36,365 nucleotides of DNA from Mangrovicoccus ximenensis (GTDB lineage Bacteria > Pseudomonadota > Alphaproteobacteria > Rhodobacterales > Rhodobacteraceae): assembly GCF_003056725.1 (NCBI RefSeq), contig NZ_QBKZ01000024.1:203726-240090 (forward strand). The letters run 5' to 3'. Position numbers and translations under genes: made by a program. The notes beneath the pieces are model-generated. The model had not been told where the DNA came from, did not search any database, and was given only the letters and a program-made list of their open reading frames with translations. Shown piece by piece: positions 29,075 to 36,365 of this stretch; the first letter of the stretch is position 1; each line of letters starts with the position of its first letter.

Positions 29075-29827
29075 ATGGGTCTTCTGAAGGACAAGTATGC
29101 CGTGATCACCGGGGCGGCCTCGCCGCGCGGCCTCGGCAAGTCGATGGCGGCGCTCTTTGCCGAGCACGGCGCGACGGTTGCGATCCTCGACCTCGACGCA
29201 GGTGCGGCCGAGGCCGCTGCGGCAGAGCTGGGCGGGAACCATGTCGGCATGGCCTGCAACGTCACCGACAAGGCCGCCTGCGAGGCGGTGGCGGCGGCGC
29301 TGGTTGAAAAGTGGGGCCGGATCGACATCCTGGTGAACAATGCCGGCATCACCCAGCCGCTGAAGCTCCTGGAAATCGGCCCGTCCAACTACGACGCGGT
29401 GATGGACGTCAACCTGCGGGGCACGCTCTACATGTCCCAGGCAGTGATCCCGGGCATGCGCGCGCAGAAGTCCGGCTCCATCGTCAACATCTCGTCGGTC
29501 TCGGCGCAGCGCGGCGGCGGCATCTTCGGCGGCCCGCACTATTCGGCGGCCAAGGCCGGCGTGCTCGGCCTGACCAAGGCGACCGCGCGCGAATGCGCCC
29601 CGGACAATGTCCGCGCGAACGCGATCTGCCCGGGCTTCATCGCCACCGACATCACCGGCGGCAAGCTGACCCCCGAGATGATGGAGCAGATCCTCTCGGG
29701 CATCCCGATGGGCCGCGCGGGCCAGGCTTCGGACGTCGCGGGCTGCGCGCTGTTCCTGGCGTCGGAGCTGGCGGCCTATGTCACCGGCAGCGAGGTTGAC
29801 GTGAACGGCGGCTCGCTGATCCACTGA
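29075..29827 (+). CDS. Short-chain dehydrogenase/reductase (SDR)
   Basis: 250 residues, a classical SDR. The cofactor loop TGAASPRGLGKS (13-24) has the two-residue longer form. Asp39-type acid at the end of strand 2 (VAILDLDAG) favours NAD+ over NADP+. NNAG follows, then catalytic Ser in SIVNISSVSAQ and the YSAAK tyrosine-lysine pair. The end GSEVDVNGGSLIH is typical. ATG at 29075 with GGGAGGAGAA upstream. It lies between the split transketolase and the TRAP transporter genes. It probably oxidises an imported polyol or sugar acid to the keto-substrate of the transketolase; this is inference. Confidence 0.9.
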   Translation: MGLLKDKYAVITGAASPRGLGKSMAALFAEHGATVAILDLDAGAAEAAAAELGGNHVGMACNVTDKAACEAVAAALVEKWGRIDILVNNAGITQPLKLLEIGPSNYDAVMDVNLRGTLYMSQAVIPGMRAQKSGSIVNISSVSAQRGGGIFGGPHYSAAKAGVLGLTKATARECAPDNVRANAICPGFIATDITGGKLTPEMMEQILSGIPMGRAGQASDVAGCALFLASELAAYVTGSEVDVNGGSLIH

Positions 29828-29941
29828 CCGCGCGGCTGAACAGGTCCTGACGGAGCGGCGGGCAGGGAGGCCGGCCGCCGGGCAGGATCGGCAAGACCCG
29901 TCCGCAATGTCGGGCACATGATTTCAAGGAGGAGGAAAATC

Positions 29942-30904
29942 ATGAGACTCTCGATCTGCGCCGCACTTGCGGCAGGCACCATGCTGGCAGGCCCCGTCTC
30001 GGCCGACGAGGTGATCTTCGGTCACGGCGCCAACCCGGGCAATCCGCGCTATGTCGCGGCGGAGAAATGGGCGGAGCTCTATGCCGCCTGCTCGGGCGAC
30101 ACCGTCAATCTCGCGCCCTCGGCCACCATGGGCAACGATGTCGAGATGCTGACCTCGGCCAGCGCCGGCATCATGCAGGTCACCGCCAACAGCCAGGGAG
30201 CAATGAGCCAGATCGTGCCCGAGATGGGCCTTCTGGGCCTGCCCTTCCTGTTCGAGGATCTGCCGACCGCCTGGAAGGTTCTCGACGGCGATGTCGGCAC
30301 GATGCTCGACGAGCGGGCGCAGAATGCCGGGCTGAAGATCCTCGGCTTCTGGGACAACGGCATCCGCCACATCACGCATCTGTCGAAGACAGTTCCGGAA
30401 CCCGCCGACCTCGAGGGCATGAAGATCCGCACGCCGCCGGACCAGATGACGGTCGACATCTTCGAGGCGCTTGGCGCGGCCCCGGCACCGCTCGCGTGGT
30501 CAGAGCTGCCGACGGCGCTGCAATCCGGCGTCTTCGACGGGCAGGAGAACCCGCTGACCAACATCTATTCGGCCAAGCTGCACGAGATCACTCCCCATGT
30601 CACGCTGACCGGGCACAAGTACGAGTCGACCCCGGTCGTCGCGGGCATGGTCTGGTGGTCCTCGCTCGATCAGGCGCATCAGGACTGCGCGCTTTCGGCC
30701 ACGGCAGAGGCCGGCAAGCTGCAGCGCGAGCTGAGCCTCGAGGGCGACCAAACGCTGCGCCCGAAAATGGAGGCCGAAGGCGCGACTTTCGCCGAGGCCG
30801 ACAAGGACGCCTACCGCAGCGCGACGGCTTCGGTCTACGACAAGTACGGCGACGACTACCCCGATCTGGTCGAGGCGCTGAGGAAGGCGACGGGCCGGGA
30901 ATGA
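29942..30904 (+). CDS. dctP: TRAP transporter substrate-binding protein DctP
   Basis: 320 residues. The signal peptide MRLSICAALAAGTMLAGPVSA is cleaved before DEVIFGHGANPGNPRY. The DctP domain contains the conserved arginine region for the substrate carboxylate near LEGMKIRTPPDQMTVDIFEALGA, then WSELPTALQSGVFDGQENPL, the standard DctP block. ATG at 29942 with AAGGAGGAGG upstream, better than the earlier in-frame ATG. It delivers an organic or sugar acid to DctQM. ATGA overlap with dctQ. Confidence 0.92.
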   Translation: MRLSICAALAAGTMLAGPVSADEVIFGHGANPGNPRYVAAEKWAELYAACSGDTVNLAPSATMGNDVEMLTSASAGIMQVTANSQGAMSQIVPEMGLLGLPFLFEDLPTAWKVLDGDVGTMLDERAQNAGLKILGFWDNGIRHITHLSKTVPEPADLEGMKIRTPPDQMTVDIFEALGAAPAPLAWSELPTALQSGVFDGQENPLTNIYSAKLHEITPHVTLTGHKYESTPVVAGMVWWSSLDQAHQDCALSATAEAGKLQRELSLEGDQTLRPKMEAEGATFAEADKDAYRSATASVYDKYGDDYPDLVEALRKATGRE

Positions 30905-31464
30905 TGGCACGGATTGGCCTGCCGACCCATGGACAGGGGCGCGCCCGCGCCCTGTCCCTCCTTGGACTGGCCATCGACGGGCTCGGGCTGAGCGGCAAGA
31001 TCGTCGCCGCGGCGGCCATCGCCTTCATGTTCGCGGCGCTCCTCGTCAACGTGGTGCTGCGCTATGCCTTTGGCTCCGGCATCGCCTGGGCCTACGAAAT
31101 CCACGCGATCTTGCTGCCCTGGCTGGTCGCGGGCGGCCTGCTGGTGGCGGCCAGCCAAGGACGCAACATCGCCATCTCGCTCCTGCCGGACCTGCTGGGC
31201 GAAGGGCCACGGCGCGGGCTGTTGATCCTGATCGAACTTCTCGTGCTGGTCATCGCCCTCTCGGTGCTCGATTCCAGCCAGCCGATCCTGAAGGCGGCGA
31301 AGTTCCAGAAGCTCTCCACTCTCGGCATCAGCCAGATCTGGGGCTATGCCAGCCTCGTCTATGCCTTCGGCGGCATGGCGGCGATCGCCTGCCTCGACCT
31401 TCTCCGGCTCCTTCTCGGCCGGGCCGTGAGCCTTCACGCCCCCGAGCAGTCGAGCCTCAGCTGA
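30901..31464 (+). CDS. dctQ: TRAP transporter small permease DctQ
   Basis: 187 residues with four membrane helices. The typical DctQ pattern includes LLVNVVLRYAFGSGIAWAYE after helix 1 and a central helix ending in a charged loop (AASQGRNIAISLLPDLL). The start at 30901 overlaps dctP (ATGA). It supports DctM in Na+-coupled uptake. Confidence 0.9.
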   Translation: MMARIGLPTHGQGRARALSLLGLAIDGLGLSGKIVAAAAIAFMFAALLVNVVLRYAFGSGIAWAYEIHAILLPWLVAGGLLVAASQGRNIAISLLPDLLGEGPRRGLLILIELLVLVIALSVLDSSQPILKAAKFQKLSTLGISQIWGYASLVYAFGGMAAIACLDLLRLLLGRAVSLHAPEQSSLS

Positions 31465-31477
31465 AAGGACGCGCATC

Positions 31478-32734
31478 ATGACCGCACCGATGATTTGGAT
31501 CTTCTTCGGGCTGTTGGCGCTGTCGGTGCCGGTGGCCCATGCCATGCTGGGGGGCGTCGCGGCGGCGCTGTGGCTGGCCGACAAGCCAATGGCGGTGATC
31601 GCCCAGCGGCTCTATTCGCCAACCCAGAGCTTCCCGATGCTCGCCATTCCGTTCTTCATTCTGGCGGGCAACCTGATGATGTCGGGCCGGTTCGGCATCT
31701 ATCTGGTCAATATCGCGCGGCTGCTGGTCGGCAACTTCAAGGGCGGGCTCGGCCAGGTGTCGATCATCGGCTCGGTGATGTTCGGCGGCGTCTCGGGCTC
31801 GGCAGTGGCGGATGCCTCCGCCCTCGGCAACGCGCTGATCCCGGTGCAGCAGAAGGAGGGCTATCCTTCGGGCCTGGCCGCCGCGATCAACTCGGCGTCC
31901 TCGACCGTGTCGGTGCTGATCCCGCCCTCGATCCCGCTGATCCTCTACGGGCTGGTCTCGAACGTCTCGATCGTCGACCTGTTCGTCGCGGGCATCCTGC
32001 CGGGGCTGATGCTGGGGATCGGCATGTTTGCCACCGTCTGGGTCGTGGCCAACCGCCGGAACCTGCCGCGCGCGCCGCTGGCCGGGGGCTTCCGTGCCTT
32101 CCGCGGACAGATCGTCTCGGCGATCCCGGCGCTGCTGATGCCCGTCTTCGTCATCGGCACGCTGCGCTTCGGCATCGCCACGCCCACCGAGGTCAGCGTC
32201 ATGGCCGTGGCCTATGCGCTGCTGGTCAGCGGCGCGATATACCGGGATTTGACGCTGAAGGGCTTGTGGGACGCGCTGGCAGGCACGGCCATGATGACGG
32301 GCGCGGTGATGATCATCATCATGGCCTCCTCGACAATCCAGTGGGTGCTGACCGCCGAGCAGGTGCCGCAGAACCTGGCCGCCTGGGTGCAGTCCAGCTT
32401 CCATGCGGGCTGGATGGTGATCCTGATGCTGAATCTGGTGATGCTGGTCGTCGGCGCCTTCCTCGACCTGCCCGCGGCGGTGCTGCTGCTGGGACCGCTC
32501 TTCGTCATCATCGGCAACGCCATCGGGCTCGACCTCGTCCAGCTCGGGTTGATGATGGTGGTCAACCTCGCCGTCGGGCTCTACACGCCGCCGGTCGGCA
32601 CCACGCTCTTCATCTCGGCTGCGATCGCCCGCTGCGGCATCGGCGAGGTGGTGAAGGCTCTCCTGCCCTTCTACCTGGTGGCCATCGTCATACTGCTGCT
32701 GATCTCCTTCGTCCCGGCCCTGACGATCTACTGA
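31478..32734 (+). CDS. dctM: TRAP transporter large permease DctM
   Basis: 418 residues, about eleven or twelve membrane segments. The DctM signature regions are present: FPMLAIPFFILAGNLMMSG, GSVMFGGVSGSAVADASALG (ion/substrate site), STVSVLIPPSIPLILYG and LAVGLYTPPVGTTLFIS. ATG at 31478, AAAGGA upstream, 13 bases after dctQ. Last gene of the operon. It is the transport channel of the DctPQM system. Its stop lies 4 bases from the convergent LysR stop. Confidence 0.94.
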   Translation: MTAPMIWIFFGLLALSVPVAHAMLGGVAAALWLADKPMAVIAQRLYSPTQSFPMLAIPFFILAGNLMMSGRFGIYLVNIARLLVGNFKGGLGQVSIIGSVMFGGVSGSAVADASALGNALIPVQQKEGYPSGLAAAINSASSTVSVLIPPSIPLILYGLVSNVSIVDLFVAGILPGLMLGIGMFATVWVVANRRNLPRAPLAGGFRAFRGQIVSAIPALLMPVFVIGTLRFGIATPTEVSVMAVAYALLVSGAIYRDLTLKGLWDALAGTAMMTGAVMIIIMASSTIQWVLTAEQVPQNLAAWVQSSFHAGWMVILMLNLVMLVVGAFLDLPAAVLLLGPLFVIIGNAIGLDLVQLGLMMVVNLAVGLYTPPVGTTLFISAAIARCGIGEVVKALLPFYLVAIVILLLISFVPALTIY

Positions 32735-32738
32735 CGGA

Positions 32739-33725
32739 TCACAGCCCCCAGGACTTGCGGTCGATCAGCTCGGCGGCTGCGCCTTCGCGGAAGGTGCAGC
32801 CGTGTCCGGTCAGCGCGGCGCGCGCGGCGCGGTCATGGGCCTCGGCCGCGGCGGCCAGCCAGTCGGCGAAGCGCTTGACGATGCGGCGGCTGAAATGGCG
32901 CGGCGGGCAGACCAGCCAGTAGGCCGAGAAGTCGAGCACCGGAAAATCCGGGAAGAACGGGACCAGCTCGCCGCGCTCCATCTCGCCAAGGCAGAGCGAG
33001 ACGCTTTCGAGGCAGATGCCGCCGCCCTGCTTGGCCATCTCGATCGACATCGACGAGCGGTCGAAGCGCAGCGGATAGGCGACATGCGGCAGCTGGATCC
33101 GGTTCGCCGCCAGCCAGAGGTCCCAGCGGAACAGCGTCTTGACGGAGTCGATCAGCCGCGCCCGGCCCAGCTGTTCGGCAGGGTCCGGAGACTGTGCCTG
33201 CAGCATCTTCAGGTAGTCCGGGCTGCAGAGTGGCAGCACCAAGTCGTGCATGATGTCGGAATTGCTCAGTCCGCTCCAGGCGCCGAGGCCGTAGCGCAGA
33301 TCCAGATCGACGGTCTCGGTCTCGAAGGAGGAGAAATCCGGCGTCGCGTCGATGCGGATCGCCCAGTCGGGGTTTTCGGCCGCAAAGGCGCCGACCCTCG
33401 GTCCCAGCCAGCGCACGCCGAAACTGGGCGAGACCCGGATGGTCAGCGTGCGCAGGTCGCGCTGGTGGGCGATGGCGCTGCGGGCATTGCGGATCGCGCC
33501 GAAGGCCTGCGTGGTGGTCTGGAACAGCCGGTCGCCGTCGAGCGTCAGCACCAGCCGCCGCTTCTCCCGCCGGAAGAGCTTGACCCCCAGCTGGGTCTCC
33601 AGCCCGGAGAGCTGCTGGCTGACAGCGGAGGGCGAGACGGCCAGCTCCTCCGCCGCCTTGGTGACGGTGCCGAGCCGGGCGACGGCTTCGAAGTATTCTG
33701 TGGCCTTGAGGTTCAGGTCTCGCAT
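32739..33725 (-). CDS. LysR-family (GcvA-like) transcriptional regulator
   Basis: 328 residues. The winged helix reads ATEYFEAVARLGTVTKAAEE, then SPSAVSQQLSGLETQLGVKL. The effector domain is GcvA-type (VSPSFGVRWLGPRVGAFAAE, DLDLRYGLGAW). ATG at 33725. It is convergent to dctM with a 4-base gap, so the two transcripts must overlap. It is a candidate regulator of the TRAP/transketolase operon. Its own upstream region (33726-33855) shows no clear promoter and ends at a transposon remnant. Confidence 0.88.
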   Translation of the reverse strand: MRDLNLKATEYFEAVARLGTVTKAAEELAVSPSAVSQQLSGLETQLGVKLFRREKRRLVLTLDGDRLFQTTTQAFGAIRNARSAIAHQRDLRTLTIRVSPSFGVRWLGPRVGAFAAENPDWAIRIDATPDFSSFETETVDLDLRYGLGAWSGLSNSDIMHDLVLPLCSPDYLKMLQAQSPDPAEQLGRARLIDSVKTLFRWDLWLAANRIQLPHVAYPLRFDRSSMSIEMAKQGGGICLESVSLCLGEMERGELVPFFPDFPVLDFSAYWLVCPPRHFSRRIVKRFADWLAAAAEAHDRAARAALTGHGCTFREGAAAELIDRKSWGL

Positions 33726-33855
33726 GGTCCCACGCTATCCGGCCGCCGGAGCGCGGTCCATGCAAAGGACGATCCCGGGGCTAGAGGGATGACCGGCCTT
33801 CCCGCCAAACCGCGGCGATCGTTGCGGGCATAGGTGGAGAGAAGAGCGTCTGATG

Positions 33856-34660
33856 GGGAGTTGTCACGTTGACCAGCGCTGACTGCCAGGCAGACGATTT
33901 GGACATGCCCGTCTCTGATGAAGACCGTGTCCGGCCTCAGCTGCCAGCGCTTCCCGCCCGCCATCGCCCACGCGGCCTGGCTCTGCGTCCGGTTCGATCT
34001 CGGCCTGCGCACGGCGGAGGAGATGCTGCCGGAGCGCGGCGTGGACATATCCTATGAAACCATCCGGCGCTGGCCCGCCAAATTCGGCCCGCAGATCGCG
34101 CGGAACCTGGGGCGCAGGCAATGTCGTCCCGGCGATGTCTGGCAGCTGGACGACGTCGCGGCGAAAATCGCGGGCAGACCCGTCCGTCTCTGGCACGCCG
34201 TCGATCAGCATGGCGGCGTGCGCGACGGGGGCTCCAAGCGAGACGGGACAAGGCGGCCGCGAAACGGCTTCTGGCCGCGCTTTTGAAACGGACCTGGGGC
34301 GTCCCGAAGCGGATCGTCGCCGGCAAGCTCCTTGGGCGCGGCGAAGCGCGAGGCTGCACCCGGTCTCGGCCACTGGTCGCAGAAAAGGCTCAGCAACCGG
34401 GCCGAGAACAGCCATCTGCCACTCCGGAAGCGGGAGCGCACCGTGCAGGGATGTCGATTGCCCGGTGCCGTGCAACGGTTCGCCTCCGTCCGCTCCGCCA
34501 TCCGCGATAGCTTCTCCGTTCCGGCACGCCGCCGCACCGCACTGGCCATCCGCTGCCACCGGATGGAAGCCGTCGATGCCTGGAAATCGGCAGCCGGCAT
34601 CGCCTGAACCGATCTGCCAGACCCTCGTGCCAACGCGCACGAGTTGACGTGGCAACTCCC
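33856..34660 (+). mobile_element. Degenerate IS6-family insertion sequence with terminal inverted repeats
   Basis: The left end GGGAGTTGTCACGTTGAC (33856-33873) and right end GTTGACGTGGCAACTCCC (34643-34660) are inverted repeats matching at 15 of 18 positions. They enclose a broken IS6-type transposase gene. The length, about 805 bp, suits the family. No target duplication is visible in the flanks, and three repeat mismatches also suggest age. Confidence 0.75.
33918..34607 (+). pseudogene. IS6-family transposase, two frameshifts
   Basis: Three frames in order give the family layout: CQRFPPAIAHAAWLCVRFDLGLR, EEMLPERGVDISYETIRRW (helix-turn-helix), and WQLDDVAAKIAGRPVRLWHAVD with the first catalytic Asp. 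Next, in a second frame, comes RRDKAAAKRLLAALLKRTWG. In a third comes NRAENSHLPLRKRERTVQG with the catalytic Glu, to the stop at 34607. The stretch that should carry the second catalytic Asp is damaged. Inactive. Confidence 0.85.
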
Positions 34661-34724
34661 TCCAAGGTTCGACATCATCGACGGATCCGGCCGTGCCGAA
34701 CACCTTCCAATCAGGCAGAGCCCG

Positions 34725-35669
34725 TCAATCCCGGGTTGAAGTCCCCGCCGCAAGCGGATCCGTTGCCTCGACGGCGGCCCGCAGCTCGGCCATGAAGCTC
34801 AGGAGCAGCCCTGAATGTGGCACGCCGCGGCGGGTGTACATTACCGCATTGATGTCGCAGGCGGGCAGGAACGGACAGCAGGCCAGCCCCTCGCCGCTGT
34901 GGATCGAAGCGGAGTAGGGATCCACGACGGTGACGCCGAGGTGGCGCGCCGCCAGAGCGGTGGCAGTGGCGCAGTAGCGCACCTCGATCCGTGGCGCATA
35001 GGCCGCGCCCGCCGCCGCGTAGGCTCCGCGAACCAGCTGGCCCAGATTGGAGGCGGCCTCGAGACCGATCATCGGATATGGTTCCAAATCGCGCGCGCTG
35101 ACATGCGGCTGACCGGCCAGGGGGCTGTCCTTCGGCACCAGCGCGACCATGCGGCTGCGCTGGAGGATGTCGCTGTTCAGCGCGGCGTGGCGGCCGCGGT
35201 CGATGGCCAGCCCGATATCCGCCTGGCCTGTCTGGACCGCGTCGCGCACCTGCTCCAGCCGACGCACGTCGAAGGCGACCGAGACATCCGGGCGGGCATC
35301 GAGGAAATTCCGCAGCGCGACCGGCGCGATCGAGTAGCCGAGCGGCGGAGTGGCGATGATCTTCAATCGGCCGGCCATGCCGAGCTTCATGTCGCGGGCC
35401 CGCTGCGCGACGCTGCGCATGATGCCGAAGACGGGGCGGATTTCGGCATGGAGCGCCCTTGCCTCGGCGGTGGGCACCAGCCGCCGGCCCGTCCGTTCGA
35501 AAAGCGTCAGGCCGAGCTGGGTTTCCAGCTGGCGCAGCCCCGCGGAAACGGCAGGCTGGGAAATGCGCAGCTGCTCGGCGGCCTCCACCGTGGTGGCACA
35601 GCGCATCATCGCCGCGAAGATCTCCAGCAGCCGCAGGGAGATCTCGGGCAGGCCGTCGCCGCCGTTCAT
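34725..35669 (-). CDS. LysR-family transcriptional regulator
   Basis: 314 residues. The winged helix (about 11-68) reads LLEIFAAMMRCATTVEAAEQ, RISQPAVSAGLRQLETQLGL and FERTGRRLVPT; an effector domain follows (IATPPLGYSIAPVALRNFL, ADIGLAIDRG). I chose the ATG at 35669, which overlaps the stop of the preceding racemase remnant (ATGA), showing the two were once one transcript. The frame continues far upstream with no family character. It may originally have controlled amino-acid or hydantoin metabolism, judging by the neighbour. Confidence 0.85.
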   Translation of the reverse strand: MNGGDGLPEISLRLLEIFAAMMRCATTVEAAEQLRISQPAVSAGLRQLETQLGLTLFERTGRRLVPTAEARALHAEIRPVFGIMRSVAQRARDMKLGMAGRLKIIATPPLGYSIAPVALRNFLDARPDVSVAFDVRRLEQVRDAVQTGQADIGLAIDRGRHAALNSDILQRSRMVALVPKDSPLAGQPHVSARDLEPYPMIGLEAASNLGQLVRGAYAAAGAAYAPRIEVRYCATATALAARHLGVTVVDPYSASIHSGEGLACCPFLPACDINAVMYTRRGVPHSGLLLSFMAELRAAVEATDPLAAGTSTRD

Positions 35670-35890
35670 TGCGGCGGGCCTGCGAGGCCGAGCGCCATGG
35701 CCGCGGCCGCCTGAACCGGGTCGATGACCGCAAGCCCGGCATCCTGTTCCAGACGTGCCCGCACCGGCGCCATGCCCGCGCAGCCCAGAACGACCGCTCC
35801 GGCCCCGGCGTCTCCCAGCGGCGCGCCGCCGCCGCGAAACAGGCGGCGCGCCGGGCAGCCAGCGAGCGCCTCCTGCGGATGATCCGGGAG
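35666..35890 (-). pseudogene. Asp/Glu/hydantoin racemase, C-terminal fragment
   Basis: The last 49 codons read GAGAVVLGCAGMAPVRARLE, then VIDPVQAAAAMALGLA, the C-terminal catalytic-cysteine region (GCAGM) of the Asp/Glu/hydantoin racemase family. The preceding helix (SLAARRAACFAAAARR) is in another frame, and further upstream the gene is replaced by an IS3-type remnant. It overlaps the LysR start by four bases. About two thirds of the gene is lost. Confidence 0.7.
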
Positions 35891-35939
35891 GTTTTCGAAC
35901 CCAGCCACCGGCGCTGCGGCGCCCCGCGCAGTCGCCATT

Positions 35940-36290
35940 GATGCGCCATCGCCCATCGGGCTCGAACCGATGGCGCCGCGATGGGCTTCTCCGGGCGCCA
36001 ATGGCGGAGCAGAGCTGCGGGACCGGGGCATCCGGGTGGCCAGGAAGACGGTGGCCAAGCTCATGAAACAGCGGCCTTTGTCCGCTACCGGTCCGAGGAG
36101 TTGCCATCATTTGCGCCACCGGTCCCAGCAGCGATGGCGACGTCGAGCGGATTCCATCCGCCGCGACGTGGCCGCGGCGTTCCCTGCACGATAGATGGTC
36201 GGCAAAGTCTGGGAATCGCGCGGACCCTGCCGACGCGGAATTTCGAGGCTGCGAAGCCGGACCGGATCTGACTGGCCGATATCAGCGTCG
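35940..36290 (+). pseudogene. IS3-family transposase (OrfB) remnant
   Basis: Plus-strand pieces in two frames: GAELRDRGIRVARKTVAKLM (HTH_21 region of IS3-family OrfB) near 36005-36070, then VPCTIDGRQSLGIARTLPTR and NFEAAKPDRI, a stop codon, then LADIS, the lead-in to the first catalytic Asp of the rve domain. The catalytic core is cut off at about 36290, where the sequence repeated at the left window end begins. Confidence 0.75.
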
Positions 36291-36296
36291 CCAATG

Positions 36297-36326
36297 GTTG
36301 CCCGGACCGATGGCGCAAGCGATGGC
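36297..36326 (+). repeat. 30-base direct repeat, right copy
   Basis: Matches 52-81 at 29 of 30 bases. It follows directly on the IS3-type remnant and precedes the CCGAAG tract. Confidence 0.8.
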
Positions 36327-36330
36327 TACT

Positions 36331-36365
36331 CCGAAGCCGAAGCCGAAGCCGAAGCCGAAGCCGAA
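36331..36365 (+). repeat. (CCGAAG)n hexanucleotide tract at window end
   Basis: Five full copies and a partial sixth of CCGAAG run to the last base. As codons this would give (Pro-Lys)n, (Arg-Ser)n or (Glu-Ala)n on this strand, or (Phe-Gly)n on the other. It may be a repetitive protein gene or simply the repeat that stopped an assembly. Confidence 0.85.

Noticed and set aside
33846..34670. Target-site duplication of the IS6-type element
   Set aside because: The 8 bases outside the two inverted repeats do not match, so no duplication is claimed.

Overview
The window is GC-rich DNA with strong G/C preference at third codon positions. Its gene content (DctPQM TRAP transporter, BioMNY, a Rep_3-type initiator with ParAB, RTX proteins, adenosine kinase beside Nth) points to an alphaproteobacterium of the Rhodobacteraceae (Rhodobacter/Paracoccus/Roseobacter group). 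This is judged from family knowledge; no search was run. No rRNA, tRNA or CRISPR array was seen.

Layout. 1-600: the end of an RTX calcium-binding protein. 604-6298 (minus): a five-gene sugar-type locus (binding protein, two permeases, ATPase, then a Gfo/Idh/MocA oxidoreductase after a hairpin-bearing gap), with a divergent LysR regulator at 6487-7428. 7625-9802: katG. 9908-11796: the biotin ECF transporter bioMNY. 11847-13153 (minus): an atoE short-chain fatty acid transporter gene broken by one frameshift. 13290-17644: a compact plasmid or chromid replication and partition module consisting of a Rep_3-type initiator, an iteron origin, parA and parB, with copies of one GC palindrome at both outer edges and upstream of parA. 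17786-20362: ppc. 20645-22377 (minus): adenosine kinase with a replaced 3' end, and nth.

20586-25924 contains much debris: an IS6-type fragment, an RTX pseudogene split over several frames, an unidentified coding remnant and the N-terminal half of a transketolase. 26051-33725 is a well-kept catabolic island: a LysR regulator, a split transketolase (two genes), a short-chain dehydrogenase, a complete DctP-DctQ-DctM TRAP transporter and a second, convergent LysR gene. 33856-36365 is again debris: a decayed IS6-family element with visible inverted repeats, a LysR gene, the tail of an Asp/Glu racemase and an IS3-family transposase remnant. The window ends in a (CCGAAG)n tract. A 30-base sequence lies near both ends of the window.

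How the parts work together. The iteron origin and palindromes should drive replication and segregation of the replicon carrying these genes. The rest is mostly solute uptake plus carbon metabolism: an ABC system with a Gfo/Idh dehydrogenase, a TRAP system with an SDR and a split transketolase, biotin uptake and anaplerotic PEP carboxylase. The two strongest leads are the palindrome-bounded replication module with 22-bp-phased iterons, and the TRAP/SDR/split-transketolase operon, whose N-subunit has Tyr where classical transketolases have a substrate-contacting His.
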